Assembly (NCBI RefSeq): GCF_000422925.1
Contig: NZ_AUGZ01000005.1
Coordinates: forward strand, 186,001 to 250,000
Source of the DNA: Paludibacterium yongneupense DSM 18731
Lineage (GTDB): Bacteria > Pseudomonadota > Gammaproteobacteria > Burkholderiales > Chromobacteriaceae
DNA length: 64,000 nt
Direction: 5' to 3'
The notes under the pieces are model-generated. The model made no database searches. It was given only the letters and a program-made list of their open reading frames with translations, and was not told the origin of the DNA. The translations under genes were made by a program, and so were the position numbers. Position 1 is the stretch's first letter. Each line of letters opens with the position of its first letter. This document shows, one piece after another, positions 34,676 through 44,110 of this stretch.

Positions 34676-35326
34676 CTATTTGTCGCACCAGTGCGGCGCT
34701 TCTTCGCCCAGCCATTGCAAGATCGGCTGCCAGGCTTCACGGTCGCGCGCAGAGCGTGAGGCAGGCAGATCGAACAGGCCCATGCCCTCGCTGGCGGCCT
34801 GCACATAAGCCTGGGTATCGCGCAACCAGCCGAGAACGGGAATGTCGAAGCCGGCCAAAAACGCTTCCAGCTGCCGTGCCGAGCGCGTGCGCGCATCGAC
34901 GCGCATGCCGATCACCCCGAGAAAAACCCGGTTCTTGCGCACGGTTTTTTCTTCCAGCAACTGCTGAAAAAAAGTCTCGCTAGCCCACATATCGAACGGC
35001 GACGGCTGAATCGGAACCAGAACGCGGTCGACGCGTTCGAGCAACGCCGCCAGTTTCTTGCCATGCAGGCCCGCCGCACTGTCGAGCACCACGACATCGG
35101 TCCCTTTGGGCGGATGCGCCGGCTCGCCCGGGTTCACTTCCCAGCCTGCGATAGGGGGCAATTCCGGCGGGCGCGCGCCCAGCCAGCCCAGTGACGACTG
35201 CTGGCGATCGACGTCTCCCAGCATGACCTTGCGCCCGGTCCCGGCATAGTAGGCAGCCAGATTGGTGGCCAATGTGGATTTGCCGCTCCCCCCCTTGGGA
35301 TTTGCGACCAGCACCGAAAGAACCAT
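34676..35326 (-). CDS. ParA/MinD family ATPase, orphan
   Basis: 216 residues from ATG 35326 (AAGGGAGGA upstream); the longer frame to 35434 is unsupported. Deviant Walker A at the N-terminus (NPKGGSGKST), then DVDRQQSS and VVVLDSAAG. No ParB gene or parS site was noticed nearby, so this is an orphan positioning ATPase (chemotaxis cluster, polar organelle or chromosome) rather than a plasmid partition pair. Confidence 0.88.
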   Translation of the reverse strand: MVLSVLVANPKGGSGKSTLATNLAAYYAGTGRKVMLGDVDRQQSSLGWLGARPPELPPIAGWEVNPGEPAHPPKGTDVVVLDSAAGLHGKKLAALLERVDRVLVPIQPSPFDMWASETFFQQLLEEKTVRKNRVFLGVIGMRVDARTRSARQLEAFLAGFDIPVLGWLRDTQAYVQAASEGMGLFDLPASRSARDREAWQPILQWLGEEAPHWCDK

Positions 35327-35511
35327 GATTCCTCCCTTGAGCGATAGCCCACTATACCAGAGCCGGGGCTTGCGGCAGCAGCCAAGCCTTGTCGCCGCAG
35401 TCAAAAGCAGGGAGGATGGCACGATCTGGCGCACGCGAGCACACCGGTTTGCGGCGCCCGTCCCTTTGTTTCCCGCCGGCCGCCATGCCGGATTTCAATC
35501 AGGAGATGACC

Positions 35512-36207
35512 ATGCACGCAAGCTGGATCGACGTCCGCACCCTGGAAGGCGAAACGTTTTCCGCCTATCTGACGCTTCCACCCACGGGATCCGGGCCGGG
35601 CATCGTACTGGTGCAGGAAATATGGGGAGTCAACGAACACATCCGCGCGGTGGCGGAACAATACGCACTGTCAGGCTATGTCGTCCTGGCGCCCGATGTC
35701 TTCTGGCGGCAGCAGCCGCGCGTCGAGCTGGAGTACGACACGGAAGGTTCGGCACGCGCCTTCGAGCTGATGCAACAGGTCGATACCGCACGCGCGGCCG
35801 CCGATGTGGCCAGCGCGATCGCAACCCTGCGCGGCCTGCCCCATGTCGGCGAGAAAGTCGCCACGCTCGGTTTCTGCCTCGGGGGCCAGCTCGCCTTCCG
35901 CGCCGGCGCCATCGGCCAGGCCGATGCCATCGTAAGTTACTACGGCGGCGGCATCGCCGGGCATCTGGACCTCGCGGCGCGCATCACGCAGCCCGTTCTC
36001 TTCCACCACGCCATGGACGACAGCCATATCTCCCGGCAGGCGGTACACGAAATAGAGGCCGCTTTCGCCGGTCGAAGCAACGCGATATTCCACGACTACG
36101 CCGACACAGGCCATGGCTTCAACTGCTGGGGACGGCCAATGTACAAGCAGAGCGCTGCGGCGCTGGCGCAAGGGCGGACGCTTGAGTTCCTGTCCCGCCA
36201 CTTGTAA
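35512..36207 (+). CDS. Dienelactone hydrolase family protein
   Basis: 231 residues, alpha/beta hydrolase. Nucleophile elbow GFCLGGQLAF (Cys as in dienelactone hydrolases), Asp in AMDDSHIS and His in DTGHGFNCWG. AGGAG seven bases before the chosen ATG; two ATGs at 35506/35512 compete. May act on carboxymethylene-butenolide or a general ester; the pathway is not indicated by neighbours. Confidence 0.9.
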   Translation: MHASWIDVRTLEGETFSAYLTLPPTGSGPGIVLVQEIWGVNEHIRAVAEQYALSGYVVLAPDVFWRQQPRVELEYDTEGSARAFELMQQVDTARAAADVASAIATLRGLPHVGEKVATLGFCLGGQLAFRAGAIGQADAIVSYYGGGIAGHLDLAARITQPVLFHHAMDDSHISRQAVHEIEAAFAGRSNAIFHDYADTGHGFNCWGRPMYKQSAAALAQGRTLEFLSRHL

Positions 36208-36307
36208 GCGCCACCCGATACCCGCGGCATTCGCACGGCAAGCGCATTGCCGCGTACCGCCCCGCTCGATGCGAGACAGGGCGGAGCTATCATGGTAGAG
36301 TAGCCCC

Positions 36308-36366
36308 TCCGGAGATGGCATACCTCCGCTGCCAAACCGCCCGTGGGGCTGATGATGCCTGCATTG
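36308..36366 (+). ncRNA. Fluoride riboswitch (crcB motif)
   Basis: The fold matches the crcB motif closely: GGAGATGGCATACCTCC stem-loop, then AAACCGCCC and GGGGCTGATGATGCCT. This is very near the Pseudomonas eriC-type fluoride riboswitch as I recall it. It lies 80 bases upstream of the CLC gene, which is the expected fluoride exporter. Expression platform not resolved. Confidence 0.9.
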
Positions 36367-36449
36367 ATCCCTGACTCTGCGGGAAAGTGCGGCCATGCAG
36401 CTCGTCCCGTCGTTTCAGGTCCGCTTTTCCATCAACGACCTGGATACGC

Positions 36450-37751
36450 ATGAACTCTTTTTCAGAACCTTTTTCCACCCTGCCACACCTGCTCAAATGG
36501 CTGCTGCTGGGGAGCGCCGTCGCCATCCTGTCCGGCTCCGCCTCCGCCTTGCTGCTGATCTCGCTCGACGAGGCGACCCGGCTGCGCCGGCACTGGCCCT
36601 GGTTGTGCGCCTTGCTCCCCTGCGTCGGCTTCGTGGTCGGCTGGATCTACCTGAGGATCGGACAAACGGTAGAGGGCGGCAACAATCTGCTCATCGACGA
36701 GATTCACGATCCGAAGAAAGTGATTCCGCTGCGCATGGCCCCGCTGATCCTGGGCGCCACCGTGTTGTCCCACCTCTTCGGCGCCTCGGTCGGACGCGAA
36801 GGCACGGCAGTCCAGATGGGCGGCGCACTGGCCGATCAACTCACACAGGCATGCCGCCTCGACGATGACGACCGTCGTATCCTGCTGATGGCCGGCATCA
36901 GCGCCGGTTTCGCATCGGTTTTCGGCACCCCGCTCGCGGGAGCGATCTTCGGACTGGAAGTCCTGGCCATCGGCCGGTTGCGTTACGACGCCATCCTGCC
37001 CTGCATCACGGCCGCCATCGTGGCCGACCAGGTCGGCCTGCTATGGGGAGCGCAGCATACGGTCTACACCGTCCCTTTCTTCCCCCGGCTCTCGCTCCAG
37101 GTCTTTGCCGCGCTCGTGGTGGCCGGTGCCGCATTCGGCCTGACCGGCAAGGCTTTCGCCGAGATGACACATGCCCTGGCCGGGCTGTTGCGCCGTCACA
37201 TTCGCTACGCGCCGCTGCGCCCCTTCCTTGGCGGCGCCCTTGTGGCGGCAGCGAGCCTGTACTTTGCCGCCGATCGTTATATCGGCCTCGGCATTCCGAC
37301 CATCAGCGCCGCGTTTCAGCATCCGCTCCCGTGGTACGACTTCCTGGGGAAGTTCGCATTTTCGGTGACGTCGCTGGGCAGTGGCTTCAAGGGCGGCGAG
37401 GTCACCCCTTTGTTCTATATAGGCGCCACCCTGGGTAACGCCCTTGCGCCACTGCTGCATCTGCCCATACCCGCGCTGGCCGGGATCGGCTTTGTCGCCG
37501 TGTTTGCCGGGGCATCCAACACACCGGTCGCCTCAACGCTGATGGCCATGGAGCTGTTCGGTGCTCAGGCCGGCGTCTACGCCGCCGTCGCATGCGTGAT
37601 CAGCTATCTTTTTTCGGGACACAGCGGGATCTACCGCTCGCAGCGCGTGGGTCAGGGCAAGCACGACGCGCTGCCGGAAACGTTACGACTGGGAGAGCTG
37701 GCGGGCTGGCGCAAGGCACGGCAGAAGCAAGCGGGGGAAAACGGGATCTGA
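36450..37751 (+). CDS. CLC-F type fluoride/proton antiporter
   Basis: 433 residues, about ten or more membrane segments of the CLC fold. The filter sequence reads GREGTAVQMG near residue 115, the form seen in CLC-F proteins (GREGP in chloride CLCs). Later comes GSGFKGGEVTPLFYIG and GASNTPVASTLMAMELFG. It lacks CBS domains, as CLC-F proteins do. Exports fluoride from the cytoplasm. A fluoride riboswitch lies upstream. The start at 36450 is preferred; the longer frame reads through the leader. Confidence 0.92.
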   Translation: MNSFSEPFSTLPHLLKWLLLGSAVAILSGSASALLLISLDEATRLRRHWPWLCALLPCVGFVVGWIYLRIGQTVEGGNNLLIDEIHDPKKVIPLRMAPLILGATVLSHLFGASVGREGTAVQMGGALADQLTQACRLDDDDRRILLMAGISAGFASVFGTPLAGAIFGLEVLAIGRLRYDAILPCITAAIVADQVGLLWGAQHTVYTVPFFPRLSLQVFAALVVAGAAFGLTGKAFAEMTHALAGLLRRHIRYAPLRPFLGGALVAAASLYFAADRYIGLGIPTISAAFQHPLPWYDFLGKFAFSVTSLGSGFKGGEVTPLFYIGATLGNALAPLLHLPIPALAGIGFVAVFAGASNTPVASTLMAMELFGAQAGVYAAVACVISYLFSGHSGIYRSQRVGQGKHDALPETLRLGELAGWRKARQKQAGENGI

Positions 37752-37894
37752 AGAAAAAGCAAGAAAGACGGGTATGCGGGACGAAGAGGGATAGCCGTAA
37801 CCGGCTCGCACCGTACGGCGGCAAAGCCGAGGCGCGCTGATCCCTCCCTGCATCCGGCCCGCGGTACAACGTGGGCCGGGGCAATGCAATCGGT

Positions 37895-38161
37895 TCAACC
37901 GCGACGACGGGGATTGTTGTTGTGCGAAACCGGCGGACGATTGAGGATGTGACGGAAGGTGATGCGCCCCTTGCTCAGATCGTAGGGCGAGATTTCCAGC
38001 GAAACGCGGTCGCCTGCGATGATGCGGATATGGTGCTTGCGCATTTTGCCTGCGCTGTACGCGACCAGCTTGTGGCCGTTATCCAGAGTGACAAGGAATC
38101 GGGAATCGGGCAGCACTTCGTCTACAACGCCATCCAGTTCGAGAAGTTCTTCTTTGGCCAT
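37895..38161 (-). CDS. infA: Translation initiation factor IF-1
   Basis: 88 residues, S1/OB fold: [60 protein letters not shown]. The usual length is about 72, and a C-terminal extension ([15 protein letters not shown]) is seen in betaproteobacterial paralogues. GAGGTAAGG precedes the start. Assists 30S initiation with IF-2/IF-3. A stand-alone copy, so the ribosomal-operon infA is probably elsewhere. Confidence 0.95.
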   Translation of the reverse strand: MAKEELLELDGVVDEVLPDSRFLVTLDNGHKLVAYSAGKMRKHHIRIIAGDRVSLEISPYDLSKGRITFRHILNRPPVSHNNNPRRRG

Positions 38162-38803
38162 GGCCTTACCTCAGGTAATAAATAACCCAGCACATACCGG
38201 GCGTGTTCGTAAGTGACGCGATCATATGCCGCGCCCGCGTGTGGCTTGCGATTTCCCCATGCGCGCCACTGACAGCCATCGGCAACAAACGTGGCCTGGG
38301 ACGCGCCCGGGGAGGAAAACAGGCAGAGCAATCGGCATCGGTCTTGTCCGGCGTGGCCACTCTCCCGACGCCGAGCATGCGCGCGACATCATCCGTCACC
38401 GCAACCCGCAATTCCCGAAACCTACGATTTGCCAGGGGCCGGGCCCCAACCGAAATCCGGGGCGATGGTCAAGACGGCAGGATGATGAAGGGAGAAATAC
38501 CGCGTAGAGCGGGTACTGAACCAGACAACAACAACACGACTTGAAGATCGCTGGGGCAGACTATGCACCGGATCGGCCGCAAACGCAATCATAAACTGTC
38601 TTTTCCCATGATGCAACGATGCGCCGTTTTAAAGCAGGGCGGCCCGCACCGCCATCGCAAGCCCCCGAAACGGGGCACAACCCGGAGCCACCCTCCCCGT
38701 CCCGGCCAGGCGCGCCCGCGCTCAGGAAACCGGCGCGCAGGGCATGGCAGCGGCTAGCCACAGCCGCGCGGCGTCCGGCGCAAGCAACGACGACGCACCG
38801 AAA
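38162..38803. other. Intergenic region, nothing recognised
   Basis: About 640 bases between infA and the gapA terminator. Open frames on both strands are Arg/Pro/Gly-rich shadows with no ribosome site. The infA promoter should lie at the left end. A small unannotated RNA cannot be excluded. Confidence 0.35.
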
Positions 38804-38831
38804 TAAAAAAAGGCAGCCGAAGCCGCCTTTT
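38804..38831 (-). terminator. gapA terminator
   Basis: On the minus strand AAAGGCGGC-TTCG-GCTGCC is followed by a run of seven T, 20 bases after the gapA stop. Confidence 0.8.
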
Positions 38832-38848
38832 CGTCACGTGCAAAGCGC

Positions 38849-40258
<1,410 letters not shown>

Positions 40259-40582
40259 ATGCTGCTGATCAGAGCCTATCGTCCGCCCTCGGCGGACAAC
40301 CTGCAACGTCTCAAATCGCGGCTCGGCCTGTCCGGCGTCCGAATGGCGCATCTTGCCGGGCTGACGCGCGACAGCCAATGGCGCAAGTACACAGGCGGCA
40401 AGGTTGTACGCCACATGAATATGCACATGCTATTCTTTCTCGCCGCCCAGTTGACGCTAAACGCGCAACAACTGGCTGCCATCATCGAAATCATGCGCGA
40501 AGCCGGCGCCGGAATCGACCTCGACGCCGATGCGGGCGTCGGCGAAGAGGCCCGCGCACGCCGCAACAGCCATACCCCCTAG
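40259..40582 (+). CDS. Small XRE-like HTH protein
   Basis: 107 residues from the ATG after GGAGAGAACC. The first 85 residues look like a short HTH regulator: YRPPSADNLQRLKSRLGLSG, RMAHLAGLTRDSQWRKYTGG, then MNMHMLFFLAAQLTL. Relatives in betaproteobacteria and pseudomonads have this layout but no known targets. The long ORF reading in from gapA is not real. Confidence 0.7.
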   Translation: MLLIRAYRPPSADNLQRLKSRLGLSGVRMAHLAGLTRDSQWRKYTGGKVVRHMNMHMLFFLAAQLTLNAQQLAAIIEIMREAGAGIDLDADAGVGEEARARRNSHTP

Positions 40583-40887
40583 ACCGAGTATTGCCCCACG
40601 CCCGCGCATGCCATCGACCGGCGCCTGTCGCCGCGTTCCGGCCCGGCGAAAGAGTCGAGCGGCAATGCCCTCGCCCCTTCCGGCTCCCCATACCGGCGCA
40701 CGAACCGATACCCCCCGGAACAACGGTTTCTACAGTGCCGACGGGCGATCATTGCGCATGCATCATCAACGCTCATTGCCACGCCGTCCTCTCCGGAGGC
40801 AAGGGGGAGCGCCATGTCGGCACAACAGGCAATCGCCAAGGAAATCGATGCTCATCCGCGATTGAATCCCGCAGGACGGCCGGCAAA
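40583..40887. other. Intergenic region, no gene seen
   Basis: About 300 bases between the HTH gene and the terminator. No ribosome-site-supported frame was found on either strand. Confidence 0.35.
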
Positions 40888-40925
40888 CGAACACCCCCGT
40901 CGCGCACGCACGAGGGGGGTGTTCG
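40888..40925 (-). terminator. Terminator-like hairpin after phospholipase gene
   Basis: Stem CGAACACCCCC with GGGGGTGTTCG and a 16-base loop; on the minus strand TTTG follows. It lies 30 bases after the phosphoesterase gene end. Confidence 0.65.
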
Positions 40926-40952
40926 TCCAAATCCGCCGCACCGGCGGCAGAA

Positions 40953-42611
40953 TCAGCCCAGGTGCAGCGTTGCGGTCAGATCGCCGGGGCCGGCGGCTCC
41001 GCGCGCGGCAAAGGCGGCATCACGCGCAAGCAACCCTTCCAGCTTGGGCAAACCGTGCAGGCGGGTGATGAAACGGATGATGGAGCTGGTGTCGTAATAA
41101 TTGTGGTCGACAAACCCTTTGCGTGCGAACGGCGACACCACGATGGCAGGAATGCGCGAACCCGGCCCCCAGCGATCGCCCTTCGGCGGAGCCACATGAT
41201 CCCACCAGCCGCCGTTTTCATCGAAGGTGACGACAACCACCATATCCTTCCACTGCGGACTTTTCTGCAAGTGCGCCAGAACATTGGCGACATGCCGGTC
41301 GCCCGACTCAACATCCGAGTAGCCGGCATGCATGTTGAGATTGCCCTGAGGCTTGTAGAAACTCACCGCCGGCAATTTTCCCGCCAGCGCATCGGCAATG
41401 AAATGATTGGAGATCGGGCTCTCGCCGGTCCCCGCATCGCGCAAATGCAGAGCGCGCTCGGCGGTGCCGGGAGCGAAACGGCGGAAATAATTGAACGGCT
41501 GGTGGTGGTACTGGAAATTAGGCACATCCGGACCGCCGCGATTTTCCTGCGCGGCTTGCCAGGCACCGCCATACCAGGCCCAGCTGACGCCGTGATCGGA
41601 CAACACGTCGCCTATGGTCGGGAAGGTCTGAGGCGGCAGCGTCGCCGGATCGTCCGGGTTCGCGAAACGGGCGTCTCCGTTCGGAGCAGGGCGGACAAAA
41701 CTGGGCTGGTACGGCGGAGCCATGGTATTGACGGCGTAACCGTCCGGCGTGATAGCGCCATCGCGCACGAACTTGGGCTTGCCGTCCAGTGCCGAAGCCG
41801 GGGAATCGGCAGCCACGGCCAGGCGGGTACCGGTCGGACCGCCCTCGACCACGGCGACCTTGTTGCGCGCAGGGCTGTTGGCCGCGTCCGGGTACACCGG
41901 GGGCCTTGCCCCGACCAGGAAGATATGATTGAGGAAAGACCCGCCAAAAGCGCCCATGAAAAAATTGTCGCACAAGGTGTACTGCCGTGCGATCTGCCAC
42001 AGATTGAGATGACTGGCCGTCTGGCTGTAATACCCCATCACCAAGCCGCCGGAGTCGGCCCAGGCGGCAAAGCCGTCGTTGCGCCCCTCGTTGATCTGCA
42101 TCTGGTTCTGATAGAACAGATGCCACAAATCGCGCGTGATCACGCCTTCCGACAGCAGGCCGCCCTCCTCGTCTTTCAACGGAAACGGCGCGTTGGGAAG
42201 GTCGCGAATCTTGCTCTCGTCGATCAGATAGTACTTACCGCCGACGTATTGCCCTTTCTGCACCAGCCCGCCCCAGATCTTGGGCAGCACCGGCAAGGGA
42301 CGGCCATCGCGATCGAGTTGACGCGCGCGCTCGGGCGCAACGCGGGACAGCGGCTCGCGCACCCCGGGAAAGTCCCCGAACAGATTGTTGAAGCTGCGGT
42401 TTTCCAGATAGATGACGACCACGTTTTTGACGCGTGCGCGCAGGGCGGCATCGCCGGCGGCAGGCAGCACGGCCGCTTCGGCGGGCGCGGAGGCGATGGA
42501 TGGCAGGGCGCCGGCCAGGCCAATGGCGGCCAGACCTTCGAAGAGGCGGCGACGTTCGGGGTTGCTAGGATTTTCGCTCTCTTGCGGGGCAGACTTTTCT
42601 TGATCGCTCAT
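40953..42611 (-). CDS. Secreted phospholipase C/acid phosphatase (AcpA family)
   Basis: 552 residues from ATG 42611. Near-N-terminal PERRRLFEGLAAIGLAGALP resembles a twin-arginine export signal. The phosphoesterase domain (PF04185 type) has VVVIYLENRSFNNLFG, with the catalytic acidic/hydroxyl region near the start, SGGLVMGYYSQTA, and C-terminal VVVTFDENGGWWDHVAPP. Members cleave phosphatidylcholine or phosphomonoesters in the periplasm. An upstream open extension lacks support. Confidence 0.9.
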   Translation of the reverse strand: MSDQEKSAPQESENPSNPERRRLFEGLAAIGLAGALPSIASAPAEAAVLPAAGDAALRARVKNVVVIYLENRSFNNLFGDFPGVREPLSRVAPERARQLDRDGRPLPVLPKIWGGLVQKGQYVGGKYYLIDESKIRDLPNAPFPLKDEEGGLLSEGVITRDLWHLFYQNQMQINEGRNDGFAAWADSGGLVMGYYSQTASHLNLWQIARQYTLCDNFFMGAFGGSFLNHIFLVGARPPVYPDAANSPARNKVAVVEGGPTGTRLAVAADSPASALDGKPKFVRDGAITPDGYAVNTMAPPYQPSFVRPAPNGDARFANPDDPATLPPQTFPTIGDVLSDHGVSWAWYGGAWQAAQENRGGPDVPNFQYHHQPFNYFRRFAPGTAERALHLRDAGTGESPISNHFIADALAGKLPAVSFYKPQGNLNMHAGYSDVESGDRHVANVLAHLQKSPQWKDMVVVVTFDENGGWWDHVAPPKGDRWGPGSRIPAIVVSPFARKGFVDHNYYDTSSIIRFITRLHGLPKLEGLLARDAAFAARGAAGPGDLTATLHLG

Positions 42612-42835
42612 GATGTAGGTTTCGCGCAAAAGTAAAAAGACGCCAACGCCGGAGCGGTGTGGCGGGACGGGACATGATAACGCCGTTTTGATGACAATAT
42701 AATTGCCATTGGGGCCGGGTCCCGTGCGAACCGCGCCAGCTTGCGTGCATCGATGCCGCAATGCACGCTTATTCGCAGAGCGTGCAACGCTTCGTCGCCG
42801 CAGGCTTGCTGCGCCGACAACCCGGGGAGACCGGC

Positions 42836-43213
42836 ATGGCCCATTCCGCCAGTATCGATACTGCCACCCTAGGCGCAGAGTTGACCGCACTGATCAGCAG
42901 CATGCAAAGCAGCGTCGCCCTCGGCGCGTTTGCAGGCGCCGTTGCCGTCGTTCTGGCCTCGACCGAATTATCGCTGATACGAAAAAGTCTGTTCTTTCTG
43001 ATCAGTTTCATTTCCGGCATCCTGTGCGCCCATTTCGGCGCGGACCTGCTCGCCGGCGCGCTCGGGGCGTGGATGCCGGCGGGAAGCCGGGTCGATGCAG
43101 GCGTCGGCGCACTCCTGTCCTCAGCCCTCTCCGTCAAGATTCTGCTCTGGTTCATTTGCCGCGACGGGAATCCGCTGTCCTTGCTGTCCCAAACGAAAGG
43201 AGATCAAAAATGA
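42836..43213 (+). CDS. Holin-like small membrane protein
   Basis: 125 residues from ATG 42836 (GGGGAGACC upstream). Three predicted membrane segments (about 28-45, 50-68 and 90-108) with an acidic/hydrophilic N-terminus. The layout fits class I-type phage holins, which form inner-membrane pores that release lysins. It overlaps the next holin-like gene by ATGA. No lysin or structural phage gene is nearby. Confidence 0.65.
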   Translation: MAHSASIDTATLGAELTALISSMQSSVALGAFAGAVAVVLASTELSLIRKSLFFLISFISGILCAHFGADLLAGALGAWMPAGSRVDAGVGALLSSALSVKILLWFICRDGNPLSLLSQTKGDQK

Positions 43214-43530
43214 GCGGACTCATGCTTGTCAACGCCATCGTCTGCACCCTGTTGGCCATGCGCCTGCTCTTCTTCCGTCGCAAGGGGGCGCGCTGGCGGC
43301 CGCGCGCGGCCCTGCTGGCCTATTTCATCATCGTCGCCGCCGCCAGCGTTCCGATAGGCTTGCTTCTGGGAAGCGGCTCCGATACCACCACCTTGCCCCA
43401 GCTGGTGCTGAACACCGTATTGTGCGTGGCGGTGTTTGCAGTCGACGGCAATGTGTCGGAGCTGTTTCGCCGCAACGGCGACAAGGAGGGCATCATCGCG
43501 CGCACCCTGCGCTGGCACAGCTGGTTCTAG
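43210..43530 (+). CDS. Putative 3-TM phage holin
   Basis: 106 residues. Short and hydrophobic with three membrane spans (about 3-20, 35-55, 65-85): MSGLMLVNAIVCTLLAMRLL, basic loop FFRRKGARWRPRAALLAYFI, and a charged C-terminus. The motif matches the small phage holin family (PF05449-like) as I recall it. Start overlaps the upstream gene stop. The pair is an orphan lysis-type cassette. Confidence 0.7.
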   Translation: MSGLMLVNAIVCTLLAMRLLFFRRKGARWRPRAALLAYFIIVAAASVPIGLLLGSGSDTTTLPQLVLNTVLCVAVFAVDGNVSELFRRNGDKEGIIARTLRWHSWF

Positions 43531-43665
43531 ACCGTAAAATAGTCACCGGGCATGCCGTCGCGCAACAACGATTCACATGGGATTTGACCTGCGTCGACCG
43601 ACATGCCCGCTGCGACGACTATGATTAACAGACGACCCCCCATCCATTTCCGACAAGGCGATCCC

Positions 43666-44097
43666 ATGCGCAGGCGATTATGCGCAAAATTATTGATTCT
43701 CGACCCGCAGCAACGGGTCTTGTTATGCCGCGGCCTGGCTGGCGATCCGGCACCGGCACAGGATGCGTTCTGGACACCGCCCGGGGGCGGGCTCGACGAA
43801 GGCGAGAGCTTCGAGCAGGCGGCACGACGCGCGTTGCAAAAAAACACCGGCATCGTCTGTCAGCATATGGGAGCGCCGGTGGCAGAACATACCTATTCCC
43901 TGCCTCTGGCGGACGGCGACCGTCTGCTGGTCGATGAACGTTATTTCCTGATCCGGGCCGAAGGCGACACCATCGCAGAGAGGGTGATGAGCGCGGAAGA
44001 ATTCCGCTGGTGGGATAGCCAGTCCTTGAATTCCACGACCGAGCTGATCGTCCCGGAAAATCTAGGCCTGACGCTGGCCGGCCTGATCGCCAACTGA
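43666..44097 (+). CDS. Nudix-family protein with degenerate active-site box
   Basis: 143 residues from ATG 43666 (AAGGCGATCCC upstream). The Nudix fold begins RRRLCAKLLILDPQQRVLLC and contains the box GGGLDEGESFEQAARRALQKNTGI. The canonical box is Gx5Ex7REUxEExGU; here the RE and EE positions are RA and KN, so the metal-binding glutamates are missing. It may be an inactive regulatory or binding protein. Divergent/convergent neighbours are unrelated. Confidence 0.8.
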   Translation: MRRRLCAKLLILDPQQRVLLCRGLAGDPAPAQDAFWTPPGGGLDEGESFEQAARRALQKNTGIVCQHMGAPVAEHTYSLPLADGDRLLVDERYFLIRAEGDTIAERVMSAEEFRWWDSQSLNSTTELIVPENLGLTLAGLIAN

Positions 44098-44110
44098 GAC
44101 AGCTCGCCCT

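Noticed and set aside
37840-37890. GC-rich inverted repeat near the infA end
   Set aside because: Imperfect stem and no T run on the minus strand, so not called as a terminator.
40962-42635. Plus-strand frame of 557 codons
   Set aside because: Antisense of the phospholipase gene, which has clear family motifs.
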